A DNA stretch of 64,000 nt from Chlorocebus sabaeus (GCF_047675955.1 NC_132911.1:78199208-78263207); one strand, 5' to 3'; counted from the stretch's first letter, positions 32,216 to 43,830 are shown. The notes: generated by a model from the sequence alone, not told the origin. Translations and numbers: made by a program.

Positions 32216-34085
32216 GTGGTGTTTGGTGCTGGCATACCCAATGAATATGGGGAAGACTCAAAAGGAAGGGTATGCTTGGTTTCAAAAAATGGCATCTGAG
32301 AAAGGAAGACCAGATGCCCAAATTCAGTTCTTCTTCTACTTCTCTATTCGAATTAATATCACCAACTAAGGTGATCTGCTTGTCAGACTTCACTGGTGAA
32401 CTCTGAGCATGCTACTGGTGTGGTGATGCCGACAAGGCGCTATGGTCAGGGGAGAGGGAGAGCTCAGGTTTTGTACGGGACTAAGGGACTAAAGTGTACT
32501 GAACACACAGGCAATGTTAACATTCCTGAAAGCTAGCAGCAGGAGAGCAGAAAGGTTTGGAGTGCTTCTTTTATAACCTACTCAGGTAGTCTTTAGAATG
32601 TCAAAACAAATCCAGGGGAACTGTTGATAGTTTGAGTGAACCAATGAAAACCCCCAAATATAGCCTGCCATGGCATTTTGGATTAGTAATACTACTTTGT
32701 GAAGAAAAAAATGAACATGATTGTTAGTAAAAATGGAAAACGATTTCTATACACAAAAATTTGAATGGAATAAAGCTGACACCGAGACATGAAAATTATG
32801 CTGAATTCCTCACATTACTTGCTGTATCATGACAAGTGGAATGTAGATAACATCAAGTCTTATTTTGAGCACATAAATATCTCATTCTTTGGTGCTCTAT
32901 TGTGTGAGATTTTGTAAACTCTTGCTTTGTTTCAGTGAGTAACAGCACACTTACATAATATTTATCCTTTTGGATAATGTATGAATTAGAATGTTTTCAA
33001 TCTTGACTTTTTATTTGGCCTAATTATCTGATATAAAACTGCTTTTACGATGCATCTGTAGTTCTTAGGTCATGGATTCCACCACCTGCTGGCTTTACAG
33101 CAATTCTATGTCTAAGCACCTCCTTGGGCTTTATCAACTTCCAAAGCAGCTATGTGACCTCTAGATAGGTACTCACTCTACTGGTCAGAAACAGTTGTTA
33201 AAATATGTTCAGAAAATAATAATCATGTACAGAGAATAATCTTTGGCTTATCCTCACCTTTGCTTCTGCTTTTATTGTGCAGATGACATGATATTTATGA
33301 CTCTTTTCTTCCAAATATATGTTGTAAGTGGCAAGGATGTGGCATATGCATTCCTGGAACTGAAGACCTCCACTGTTTTCTCATAAGCAAATATCATCAT
33401 GAATTCCACTGCACATGTTCAATATCATATTCTTCACATTTTATGAATGAGTTTGCTTGGGTTGAGGCAGCGGACAAGGAAGAATGTGTATATCAGTGCT
33501 ACAATCTTCTGTTCATCTCTGCCTCCATTTAAGGATTGCTATGCTCTTTACCACAGTATGCAAACAGCTTTATCAACCACCAGCTGAACAAATTTCAGGG
33601 CCTCGCTTCCGTGTTAATTCCATTATGGCTTACCTAAATCAGACTTCAGATTCAAGGGAATACCAAGGAAGTTTTATGGAATATTGACATAAGGTATCAA
33701 AAGAATACCACAGCATTGGTCCAAACCTTTTTATGTCTTCTAGGTACTATGTGCAACTTCTGTGTTAATTATTGAGCTTAAGTTCAAACACAGATACCAA
33801 GTTCATGTACAACATGCCTCTTCAAAAACACGATTACTTACATGTTAAATTTTAGTAATATTTAGTATAAGGTTCAAATATATTACTATATAAATACCTT
33901 GCTAAAAGTGATGAAACAGGATTATAAATACATGCTATTCAGAACTTTTAAAAGACTCTGCTGTAGTTATTATTAACTCAGTGGCTCATTAAGGAGCTTA
34001 TGACAGATAGAAATGGGCTCATTCAACCCGCACTGCTACCTTGGATTTCATGGTATTTGCCATCACATCTTCATGGCTGATGAGT
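32216..34085. other. Unassigned unique sequence
   Basis: About 1.9 kb without a recognised repeat, unusual for this window. I see no conserved frame. It could hold regulatory sequence, but nothing in the bases alone proves it. Confidence 0.5.
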
Positions 34086-34109
34086 GGCAATGTGGAATAA
34101 TGCTAGCCA

Positions 34110-34310
34110 ATATGTGAAATGAAAAAGCACAAGATGTAGTGTCAGATCTGGGACTCTGATAGATTTTTATGACTTTATGGCTACGTGATCTTGTGCAAGT
34201 CATTTAACTGCAGGAAAACTTTCGAGGGAGATTGTAAGAATCCAGTGAGACACTGACGTGAAAGCTCTTTGTAAAGCAAATGTCTCATATTCTCCTATAT
34301 TGGAAAACAC
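34110..34310 (+). mobile_element. MIR SINE
   Basis: GTGTCAGATCTGGGACTCTG, GCTACGTGATCTTGTGCAAG, TCATTTAACTGCAGG and AAAGCTCTTTGTAAAGC follow MIR order. Confidence 0.75.
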
Positions 34311-34504
34311 ATGTTAGCATAGAGAAGGAACTCTGTTAGGTGGGGCCTTTCATTTTCCCGGTGAGAAAGACTGACTTGTCATTACTGCAGAAACGACATC
34401 CCATGACCCATGACCTAACTAAACATTACAAAAAGACCCTTAGAATGGAGTCTCACTGTATTTTTCAATGTGTCTGAGACACTAATAGGAATTTAATTAT
34501 TTTA

Positions 34505-34720
34505 TCCCTATTTCTTTCAGTCAGTAAAAAACATACAAAGCAGTTACTATGTGCCAGGCACTATAGTAAGCATTTGACATAAATAAGGTCATTTCATTCT
34601 CACCATCACCCTGTGAGGCCAGATAGTGCTATGACTACACCCATTTTACTGATAAGGAAACCAGGGGCATGGATTAGAGAAGGATCCATAATCAATCATG
34701 ACCGAAGCTGGAATTTCATC
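34505..34720 (-). mobile_element. MIR SINE, antisense
   Basis: CAGTTACTATGTGCCAGGCA, CACCATCACCCTGTGAGGCC, CATTTTACTGATAAGGAAAC and CCGAAGCTGGAATTTCATC follow reverse MIR order. Confidence 0.85.
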
Positions 34721-34724
34721 TATA

Positions 34725-35950
34725 TTGACTATATTCATCAGTATTCACTGTCTTCTCTATCTCTGCTATTTTCGCCTATTCCTATAAACCAGACCCCTAT
34801 TATAGAGGCCACTGCATTTCAGTACCTTTGGGGTGAGAGTGAATTGTCAGAACAGATAATTCTTAAACCTGGAATAATCAAACGCAGTCTGATGAACCGT
34901 GACACTGTACTGGCAGAATACGCCACGTCAACAGCCACCTCTTAAGTTGGGAAGATGAGGCTATGTTACTTTCCAAAGCATGGCAGGAGAGCTGCAAATG
35001 GCAGGGAGGGTATGCCTGGGGAGCCTGCTAGCCACAACTCTTGAGAAACAGTTATTGCATTAAAAGGGCATGTAGAATATTTTCCAGACTTCCCAACCAC
35101 ACAAGCTTCACCCTAGCTTTGGCATCAGTGCTCACAATGTGTGGCTTGGACATGAATCTGGAATCAATAATCTCTCTAGCACCTTGTGCTTTCCTTCCCT
35201 GCTTCAAAAGTCTGTTCTGTGTTCTCCTTCTTTAGGATTTGCTAGGAGGCTAATTACTGAAGTTGAGTAATCTGTTTAGCCCTACAGGCAATAACTCTGT
35301 GCATTATTTATATGAGGGGCTCCAAGATCTTAGCCCTCAACAGGTGTGATGAATTTGGGAATTTAAAAGCACCATGGCACCTCCCTGGAAAGCTGTTTTG
35401 GAGATGGTCCTTTTATCACAGTGCACAGGTGGCTTGCCTACGTGTCGAGCCAGCAGCTTAGGCCAGCACCCTGGATGGCTTCAAAGGGAGCACAGCGGCT
35501 GGAAGTCCCGGTGGCGGCAGGTTTATTCAACCCATGTTGTGCTTAACCTTCCAGGAGTGCACCTAAGCAGCAGGGGTCATAGCAACATATTAATTTATTT
35601 GGGGCACAATGGTAAAAAAAAAATTCTAATTAATTGAAAAGTGCCCATGTAGGAAGGAGATTTACTTCAAGTTTTCTTTAAAAATAAGAGCAGTCTTTAA
35701 ACTCTGGATAAGGCACTAATCCAATTAATGAAGGCATTAAGCAGAGCAATGAACCTTATTTTGCAAAATTATCTGAAAGGCCCAGGATGAAAGAAACGTA
35801 GAACCAATTGGTGGAGCAGTATAACTACTTTCTGGCACATGGCTTCTTTGTGCATTTTTTCCTTCTATTTCTGCTGTTAATTTTTCAGCAGATCCCTTTC
35901 AACACCACCACCGAAGCATTCCACATAACTCAAGACAGTAATTTACTCAC
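34725..35950. other. Unassigned unique sequence just past the JPH1 3' end
   Basis: No repeat or gene recognised. The block 35640-35950 is A+T-rich and contains AATTAATG and CCAATTAATG-type homeodomain-like words, which is weak evidence for anything. Confidence 0.45.
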
Positions 35951-35970
35951 AAAGAAAACACACCTCCGAC

Positions 35971-35976
35971 TTTATT
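35971..35976 (-). terminator. Candidate JPH1 polyadenylation signal AATAAA
   Basis: TTTATT on the plus strand is AATAAA on the transcript strand. A second copy lies at 35994-35999. Downstream in transcript direction comes a GU/U-rich stretch (GGTGTGTTTTCTTTGTG), the usual downstream element. Cleavage near 35950-35960 is inferred. Confidence 0.5.
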
Positions 35977-36765
35977 AATAACCAACTTTTTTTTTTATTA
36001 GAGCAGATACAGTTGTGAAAACTGTACATTATACATTTTGGTTTCGAGAATTATAAATAAAGGAACTCACAGGTAGGGAGTTCTTTTTCACAGCAAGAAA
36101 CTTTAAATAAACAAAGTCATGTTTTATTAAGTACATTGGCAGACTTCATGTGCTGTCCAAAATGTTGAGTACAGTATAACAACCCATTAGAAAGAGCCTT
36201 CATGTAAAATACAGCTGTGCACATTTTAGAAAAATACCAACAATTTGAGCTTTGTTTTAAAAAAGCTTATAAATCATACATATATTTATAAATGGGACCA
36301 ACATGCTCACTTTATAAACATATCCTCTCGCTATCGGTTACCCATGATTTCCAAAGCATTACACATTTTAAATAAACACTTAATAAGATTAAATATTTTA
36401 TTATTATTTTTTTAAAAAACCAGCTTTCCCAGCATAAGGAGCTACAGGGTTTGGGAGGGGCGGTGAGAATACTGAGAGTGACACAGGAACTTTAAACGTT
36501 TGTTCTCAGGTATAAACGGACTTCCTAAATTTAAAAGTCAAAGCAAAATGTAAAAAATGAATATACAAGTTGAAATTTTTCATTTGCTCTCTTTCTGCCT
36601 TCTTCTTTATTCCATATTGGTCACACCCAGGATTTTCAACATATTGTGCTTCTGTAAGAAACATCACTGGGTTACTACCCTGCAGGTGGCAAAGCACTCA
36701 GTCCACATCTGTGCTAACCAGGGAATTGTGTGAACTGTCTTCTGCATTGAAAAGGTAGCTAATAC

Positions 36766-36768
<3 letters not shown>

Positions 36769-36803
<35 letters not shown>
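36769..36803. repeat. A35 homopolymer inside the JPH1 3' UTR (U35 in mRNA)
   Basis: Thirty-five consecutive A on the plus strand. There is no Alu or L1 body next to it, so it is not obviously a retroelement tail. A second run of 18 A lies at 37947-37964. Confidence 0.9.
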
Positions 36804-36807
<4 letters not shown>

Positions 36808-38511
36808 ATTAAACCATGCAAATCATGAAAATATTTAGGAGTAGCTCCCCCTCTGCAATGTAATGTTTTAAAAAGATTTAATAGATTAGATAGATACTTT
36901 TCCTCCCCTGATTTCTTTTTAACTAATTACTTTTATAAAGACCATTTAGTTTCTCTAAGTAAGCATGCTTCTCAATAATAAAGGGTAAATTATAAAACAG
37001 CAAAAACCCAGAAATGTCAGAATGACAAAAGACTGTAAAAGACACATATTTAAAATAAAAATGTCTAAGCCTTTAAAATGGGAAATGAAATTACAAAAGG
37101 ACTTTGAAAAACAGGAAAGGCAGAAAACTGAGAGGCAGTGATTGAACGAGGCTTTATGTTCTACCTGAATGTATTCAACAAAAATTTAAGTTGGAAAAAG
37201 AAAACAAGAAAGAGCAGAGCAGTTTATTAATAGCATCTTGCTTAACTTTCATGGGAATTAACACAGCCACCGACAAGATTTTATTTGGTTGTAAAGTACG
37301 TCAGCAAAGAAACTGAATCCTTTAAACACTGATTACTGCAATCCATGCAACGTTTGGACTATACTTCTTAGAATTCTGTCGTGTTTCGGCTTTTAAAATT
37401 TAGCACTTCCTAAGTGCATAAATAATTCACCTCAGTAATGTTAAAAATATTTAAAATTAAATTAGTCTTAGGAAGGCATAGTGTCTTCAAATTGCTAAAA
37501 TTTAAAGATAAATAATCTTTTACAAGTACAGGAAGAATAAATGACATAAAAGATGGTATATTGCTATCAAAATAAGCACATTTTCACTAGCATTTTGTTG
37601 TTTCTTTTCCTTGAGATGCAACACGTGTGTTTCGGTCCCGCCAGGACCGCAGGTGGTAGATGACTATACATCATATTTAAATAAACAGCAAAAATGAACA
37701 GAGTCGTGCACAAGCAAACGAAACATTCTCTCCCAGAACATTCCAGGAGATGTTAAAGCAGCAGGTCATGGCATAAGACTGGTGAGTGATGCTGCTACCT
37801 ATTTCTTCTAATGAGATAGGAGTGAATGTTGGAACCACGTCCACAGCAACACAATCCTCCGACCGCATTCCTCGGGCAGTCGTTTCCCCAGCTCCCTACT
37901 AAAAACGTCAGATGGTAAAATAGTAAGGCAGCTGTTGACTTCCATCAAAAAAAAAAAAAAAAAATGCAGCTCCATACATTTCCAGTTTAGTCACACTCTG
38001 CTAGGACAGATGGAGTAGCCAATGCCAAGAACTTCGCCGGATGGGGCTGCTTCAGCAGATTTTAAAAAAGAATTATTATTAAGTTTTGCTCTCCAACATG
38101 GCTGTGCGCTTCAGCTCCCAGAGGACCCCAAAGCCACAAAGCACTCCCAGGGGAACCGAACAGGTCCTCTGGCTGAATTTTCCAAGTTTCATCTCTCTTG
38201 CGATCCCATCCTAATTCCAAGCCTCCTTCCCTGTGTCTGAGTCTGCCTGGGGTGGGCCATTTAAAGGGCTGACGGCACCACTGCAGAGAACTGTGGGCTA
38301 ACACACCACTAGTTGTCAGGACTTCACTGAAGGGTCAAAACAGTTATAGCATTAAGTAACTATGTTGAATCACATTCAGGCATAGCCAAAATTAAAGTGA
38401 AGGACAATATGTCATTGTTAAAAAAATAGCAAATTTGAATATGAGAAAAGAATGTTATTTACTATGATTTTAGATAGAAATTAAGGCGATTCTTACCTTT
38501 CCTAATTCCAA

Positions 38512-38592
38512 TCAAGTTAGAAAGTGAACAAAAAGAATGGCCAACCCGATATTCAACAGCATGACAAGGACAATCATGATCGAATTAGGGCC
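38512..38592 (-). CDS. JPH1: JPH1 terminal coding exon (C-terminal membrane anchor)
   Basis: Eighty-one coding nt give 26 residues plus a TGA stop (TCA on the plus strand at 38512-38514). The acceptor reads TTTCATTTTCAG|GGC and joins exon 4 in phase 0, giving ...EANS|GPNS. The peptide continues IMIVLVMLLNIGLAILF and ends VHFLT: one hydrophobic helix of about 20 residues. Junctophilins are tail-anchored in the ER/SR membrane by exactly such a C-terminal segment while the MORN repeats bind the plasma membrane, so this tiny exon carries the SR anchor. A transcript that skipped it or ended in intron 4 would lack the anchor. Confidence 0.97.
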   Translation of the reverse strand, partial: GPNSIMIVLVMLLNIGLAILFVHFLT

Positions 38593-38994
38593 CTGAAAAT
38601 GAAAGAGAACAAAATAATTCTAACTTTTCCATGTTAATATCAAGATATTACCAAAGCCAATTACTGAAAAAATAAGAAAGTTAACATGACTGCAGTAAAT
38701 AAGGCATAAAAGATGACAGCAGTTCCAAAAGGTGTAGACTAAAAACAGCAATGCTATGTTTAGATGGAGACATTTCAGAACCTTCACTTAAAAATGAATC
38801 CAGGCTTGAATTAGTTTAAAAACGTTTTAAACAACTGATCTACTTCATTCACCTCAAAACAATGGACAACAGTGTGGGCTGAGAGACACAGCTCACCATA
38901 ACAGGACCTACGAAGGGCTGGGAGTTAGAGGTGCATTTGTTGTTAGGATGCAGGTCAGATGAGGAAGAGCTACTTCCTTCTCAGGGCAGTTAGG

Positions 38995-39020
38995 AATCTG
39001 TAGGACAAATCTGTAGGACA
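38995..39020. repeat. 13-bp perfect tandem duplication
   Basis: AATCTGTAGGACA occurs twice back to back (38995-39007 and 39008-39020) in intron 4, about 0.4 kb upstream (transcript sense) of the terminal exon. Confidence 0.95.
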
Positions 39021-39404
39021 AAGCCGCCTCCAAGGAACAATTCAGGGAAAACTCAAAACGAGGTTCTCTACCTCCTGCTTTTTCCCTGGTTCTCTGTTTG
39101 GACACCACCCTTTCCGTTAAGTAAAAGCTGTAAGTGAGAAGCTGGATACTTTCAGAAGTTATCTTACAGGCCTAGCTTTTAAAATTTCTCTAATCACAAT
39201 CACAACATTTCAGAAATCAAGTTATAGTTTACAAACTACAGGATCCTATTTTGATAAATAACATTATAATAAATACCGGATAGTCCAAGGGCCCCAAATT
39301 TTACTTGTTTAAAAAAACCAACCTCATATAACCCATCTTTTCAGATCTGCTCCATGAAGAAGCCACCTTTTTTCACAAAGCCATGATTGTGGTATTTACT
39401 GTGA

Positions 39405-39520
39405 AAATAGTGTCCAATTCTTATATAGCATTAAAAGCGTTCTAAACTGGCTTTATGAGGTAGGTAGTTTTATTGTCCTTATTTTACAGATGAGGAAACA
39501 GTGGTACTCTATTTGGATAT
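39405..39520 (-). mobile_element. MIR SINE fragment, antisense
   Basis: CTTTATGAGGTAGGTAGTTT and TTATTTTACAGATGAGGAAAC are reverse MIR core. Confidence 0.75.
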
Positions 39521-39734
39521 TGGGTAAGACTACACTGAAACAATGTTACAGAGGCTTCAAAAGTATTGATGTGCTTTGGGTGTGGGGTAAGTGAATAAGG
39601 GAGACTGGAGCTATCATTGGTCAAGCACTCATCAATTCGGGTCTAGGGTTTGGGTCACACATCATTTACTCAAGAAGGTCTCTTTCCCTGACTGAGCCCA
39701 CATCTCTGTGGTAGAGGCCAGAGTGCCCTGCTCT

Positions 39735-39935
39735 GTCTACCACAATGAGTTTCACACTTGACTGTCCTTTGTTGTTTAACTGCTATTTTCCCCCACAAGA
39801 CGCTGAGCTCCACAGTGGCAGAGGCCTTGTCTTATTCACTGCTTCGTACCCAGTGCACAGACACGTGACATTGCCCAATTCATTCAGGCAACCAATATTT
39901 AATGAGACCCCACTATCTTCCAGCACATTTCCAAG
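39735..39935 (+). mobile_element. L2 LINE 3' fragment
   Basis: GACTGTCCTTTGTTGTTTAA, GACGCTGAGCTCCACAGTGG, GTACCCAGTGCACAGACACG and CAACCAATATTTAATGAG follow L2 order; an Alu follows shortly after. Confidence 0.65.
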
Positions 39936-39952
39936 TGCTGTGGATGTGGGCT

Positions 39953-40240
39953 GTTTTGAGACAGGCTCTTGCTCTGTCGCCCAGACTGGAATGCAGTGGT
40001 GTGATCTCTGCTCATCGCAGCCTTGACCTCCCAGGTTCAAGCTACCCTACCACCTCAGCTTCCTGAGTAGCTGAGACCAACAGTGTGTGCCACCAAACCT
40101 GGCTAATTTTTGTATTTTTTGTAGAGATGAGGTTTCACTATATTGCCCAGGCTGGTCTCAACTTCCCAGCCTCAAGTGATCCTGCCACCTTGGCCTCCCA
40201 AAGTGCTGGGATTCCAGGCATGAACCACAGTGCCTGACCC
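39953..40240 (-). mobile_element. AluJ-like SINE, antisense to plus (sense to JPH1)
   Basis: GAGACAGGCTCTTGCTCTGT, TCGCAGCCTTGACCTCCCAG, TGTAGAGATGAGGTTTCACT and TGAACCACAGTGCCTGACCC. The GCCTTGACCTCC variant marks the old J group. Flanks GATGTGGGCTGTT and AATGTGGGTTGTT are a decayed target duplication. Confidence 0.93.
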
Positions 40241-40439
40241 AAATGTGGGTTGTTAAACAAAACGCATTAAATCGCTGAAATGATTTAATGTCATTAATCA
40301 TTTCATTAATCATTTGCATTAAATGAAGAACAAACAGGGTGATGAGTAAAATGGGGGAAGGAGAAGAAGTAAACATGAGTCCCCTTTAAGTGGGGACTAT
40401 TAAGAAGAAGAAAAGCATCAGTTCCTAAACCTCAAGTAA

Positions 40440-40680
40440 ATGGGAGGAAAATAAACATTTATTGCAGGTTTTTATAATGCTGGGCAGTGGGTTAAGCATC
40501 CCTGAGTAGATTTTTTTTTTGGTTTATTCTTCACAAGCGATTATTAGTTCCATTTTACAGTGTTTAAGAGGATAGGTGTCTTGCTCAAGTTTCCTCAGCC
40601 AGTTTGAACAAATTAGAACTCGAATTAAGAATTAGAACTCGAATTAAGCTTTAGTCTGGTCACTTCGGAGCTCCATGCTC
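40440..40680 (-). mobile_element. MIR SINE, antisense, with internal duplication
   Basis: ATAATGCTGGGCAGTGGGTT, CCATTTTACAGTGTTTAAGA, TCTTGCTCAAGTTTCCTCAG and a GAACTCGAATTAAG unit follow reverse MIR order. The 19-bp word is duplicated. Confidence 0.75.
40611..40648. repeat. 19-bp perfect tandem duplication inside a MIR
   Basis: AATTAGAACTCGAATTAAG occurs at 40611-40629 and again at 40630-40648 with no mismatch. Confidence 0.95.
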
Positions 40681-40993
40681 TTTTCTCCATATATCTATTA
40701 AAGATACAGGCCTTAGTTTAAAGGCAGTTTCCCATTTAGTTATTTAAAATGACATTTTTATCTATATCCTATAATTTCCACAGTATCAGAAAAATATCAA
40801 ATTGTGGTAACGACCAACTGCTCTTTTAGAATAGTTATGTTCTAAATTAATAGGAGAGTCCTAACCTATGCAACTCCTCAATTATGGTTAATTTAGAGCA
40901 TAAAAATAATGCAGGAAACTCTTATAACTCAGAAAACAGTGGAGACGATCTTTCAATGTCACAACAGCACAGAGATTAAGGAAATGCTATTAC

Positions 40994-41158
40994 AGGCTGA
41001 ACATCCCTTATCTGAAATGCTTGGGACCCTAAGTGGTTGGGATTTCAGATTTTTTCAGATGTATGGGTTCAGCATCCCAAATACAAAATTCTAAAATGCT
41101 GCAATGAGAATTTCCTTTGAGCATCATGTTGGTGCTCGAAAAGTTTTAGATTTTGGAG
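40994..41158 (+). mobile_element. Tigger/MER-type DNA transposon fragment
   Basis: TACAGGCTGAACATCCCTTA, TCTGAAATGCTTGGGACC and TTTCCTTTGAGCATCATGTT resemble pogo/Tigger-class elements that start TACAGGTTGAGTATCCCTTA. A reverse relative lies at about 55245-55600. The subfamily is not named. Confidence 0.75.
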
Positions 41159-41189
41159 ATTTAAAAAATTTTAAAGTTTTGCGGGTCCA

Positions 41190-41960
41190 TAGTGGGTGTA
41201 TATATATTTTGATACCGACATATAATGTGTAATCATCACATCAGGGTAATGAGGTATCCATCACCTAAAGCATTTATTCTTTGTGTTCCAAACAATCCAA
41301 TTATACTCTTTTTAGTTATTTTATTTTTTTATTTTATTTTTTTGAGGTGGAGTCTTGCTCTGTCGCCCAGGCTGGAGTGCAGTGACGCGATCTTGGCTCA
41401 CCGCAACCTCTGCCTTCTGGCTTCAAGTGATTTTCCTGCCTCAGCCTCCCAAGAAGCTGGGACTACAGGTGCTCACTATGATGCCCAGCTAATGTTTGTA
41501 TTTTTAGTAGAGACAGGGTTTCACCATGTTGGTCAGGCTGGCCCTGAACTCCTGACCTCAAGTGATCCGTCGGCCTCAGCCTTCCAAAGTGTTGGGATTA
41601 CAGGCGTGGGCCACCGTGCCGAGTTCTCTTTATTTTAAAATGTACAAGTAAATTATTATTAACTATAGTCACCCTGTTGTGCTATCAAATACTAGATCTT
41701 ATTTGTTCTATTATTATTTTTTTTTTTTGGTATCCATTAACCATCCCCACTTCTCCCTCCCCTATGTCTTCACTTTTCTTCCAGCCTCTGGTAACCATCC
41801 TTTTACTTTCCATCTCCATGAGTTTGATCGCTTTAATTTTTAGCTCCCACAAATAAGTGAGAATATGCAAAGGTTGTCCTTCTGTGCCTGGCTTCTTTCA
41901 CTTCACATCACGACCAGATGTTGGAACATTCTGGATGTTCCACCTGTACTACTATACATG
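41190..41960 (-). mobile_element. L1 fragment, antisense, split by an Alu
   Basis: GGTATCCATCACCTAAAGCA, then after the Alu AACTATAGTCACCCTGTTGT, CTGGTAACCATCCTTTTACT, CAAATAAGTGAGAATATGCA and CTGGCTTCTTTCACTTCACA are antisense L1 (L1MA/L1PB-like) 3' sequence in order. Confidence 0.85.
41323..41628 (-). mobile_element. Alu SINE, inside an L1
   Basis: A TTTTATTTTTTTATTTTATT tail, GAGGTGGAGTCTTGCTCTGT, CCGCAACCTCTGCCTTCTGG and GGCCACCGTGCCGAG. It lies in the same orientation as the JPH1 transcript. The 137-codon open frame over it is Alu-derived. Confidence 0.95.
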
Positions 41961-42420
41961 TGGATTAAATTTTGTTTATGAGTGTTTTAAGAATTTTGGA
42001 TCATTTCAACTATTCTGGGCTACTGGGTTTATTTTATAATTTTCAAAGGGAATTTAGTGATATGAAAGATCAGGAAAAATACACCTGGTCAGAACAATAC
42101 AACGTAGACTTCGGTGTCTTACAGCGGACCCAGGAAAGTGAAATTGCAGAGAACATGCCTTCCATGAAGCCAACTTCTAAAGTCCAAGGTGTGCCTGAAC
42201 CTTAACTCCCATTTTGTAAATCCGTATAAGATTCTGTGAATGTATCTAACCCCTTTGAATGAGTATTTTGAATTTGTATATTCTCTTGGTTTGAATTTAG
42301 TTTACTATCTTTTCTCCAGTTTTTAGCCCACATATCACTGTACTGGCAATTCAGATTTAATGAATAATGAATGAGTGCTTTATCCAAAATGAAAAATACG
42401 TACATACATATTTTTTTCTT

Positions 42421-42483
42421 TTGCGCGCACACACACATACACATTTCTCCAGTATATGTTCTAATATACACACACATATATAT
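42421..42483. repeat. CA/TA-rich microsatellite
   Basis: GCGCGCACACACACATACAC and ATATACACACACATATATAT with a short unique spacer between. Confidence 0.85.
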
Positions 42484-43599
42484 TTATCCTACCAGGGTGG
42501 CTCCACTTAGAAAGCTATTTTTAAAGGCGACTCAGTGAAGATGAGGGAAAACTAGACATGAAAGGTTCAAACAACAACCAGGGGAGAAAAAAAAAAATCC
42601 AGGATGCTATGTTCAGTGGCAGATACCAAGCCCTGGACTCTGTGTTCTTTATATACCTAGGCACAGGATACAGGGTGAAAAGCTTTAAGGTAAAGTCCCA
42701 TAAATATGACTGTGGTGGCCAGTTGTAGCTTAAAATAGCAAAATGAAAAAAAAAATCTGTCTTGCTTTTCAAGACTGACTGGGACAGGTGTAATACAAGA
42801 AGCTGTAGCAGGGCACAGGGTAAGTCTTGATTGGAAGAAATTTTCAGGCAGTCAGAAAATAAAAAACAGGAAATCAAAATACAGAAAGAAATCCTAACTC
42901 AAAAAATTAATCTTTTTTTTCCTTTAAGAGACTGTCATTCATATTAAAACTGTAAGGAATTTTCTGCTAGAAGAGTTATTATGGTTGATGTGAAATCTAA
43001 AGCTTCACTAGTTAGAAACACATGAGAAAAGCAAAGTTTAAGTAAGTATTAATAGCAAAGTTTAATTATATATATTTACCTCTTTTTGGGGTGAGGTTCA
43101 AACCCGATTTGATGGGGATGCTTTAAATTTTACACACATTCAAATAAACCTCAAAACAAACTTGGATGCAAATCACATGAATGGCTGAGAAAAAAGTGCA
43201 GTCATTTTTCAGAATGGGCTGAGATACCTAATTGGAAAATTCCCCTACTTGATGGTAAGATGCTAAAGATGCCTCTTCTGACCCTACCAGTTGTCATATT
43301 GCAAAATCCTACAAAATTTCGGGATCATATTGAATGTATGCCTCTAGGACAGGAGTCCATACGCAACCATTGCCCACAGGGGTCACAGAAGTTTCTTGAG
43401 GAAGATTTTCCTCAAGAAAGTAATCAAAGCCACAGTCTCCCTTCTCCTACCTCTCATACCCAAGTTAACTAATTTCCTGTGTTAGTCTGTGTCCCAGGAG
43501 ATTTTCTGTACTTCTAGGAGACCAATATCCAGGGTGATCCTGAGGATGGATCAAATCTACTTATTTCTGAACTGCTTATGTGCTTCAACTAGCATTGTG

Positions 43600-43830
43600 T
43601 TGAAACAAACATCATAATAGCTAAGGTTTCTTCATCACTTATTCTGTGCTAGGCACTATGCTAAGAACTTTTAAAGTATTGATTCATTTAATCTTCACAA
43701 CAACCCTGTGATAGGTACAGATGAGGAAACTGAGGCACACAGCAGCAAGGAAATTGTCCAGTGTCACACAGCTGGTAAGCAACAGAGCTGGGATGTGAAC
43801 CGAGGAAGTTTGGCAACAGAGTTCAATTCT
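43600..43830 (-). mobile_element. MIR SINE, antisense
   Basis: TTCTGTGCTAGGCACTATGC, AATCTTCACAACAACCCTGT, CAGATGAGGAAACTGAGGCA, TGTCACACAGCTGGTAAG and GCTGGGATGTGAACC. It is well preserved. Confidence 0.92.

Larger units (their letters stand above)
35955..38511 (-). other. JPH1: JPH1 3' UTR (distal end inferred)
   Basis: About 2.55 kb follows the stop codon. It is A+T-rich and, unlike its surroundings, shows no recognisable Alu, L1 or MIR, consistent with transcribed and partly constrained sequence. As RNA it would hold a 35-nt U run (A run at 36769-36803), an 18-nt U run (37947-37964) and several AUUUA pentamers, which are common in mRNAs with regulated stability. The 3' limit is inferred from AATAAA signals seen as TTTATT on the plus strand at 35971-35976 and 35994-35999, followed in transcript direction by a GU-rich stretch. 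Other TTTATT copies (for example 36123-36128) could serve as earlier sites. Confidence 0.6.

Noticed and set aside
41225..41638. 137-codon plus-strand open frame
   Set aside because: It reads through an Alu and flanking L1; the peptide is the usual Alu translation (SPRLECS, GFHHVGQAGPELL).
42041..42205. Possible processed pseudogene or exon (peptide ending SKVQGVPEP)
   Set aside because: No matching family, no A tail or flanking duplication, and no acceptor/donor pair in the JPH1 direction.
43260..43472. 70-codon plus-strand open frame as an exon
   Set aside because: It lies antisense within JPH1 intron 4 without splice signals or recognisable domain.
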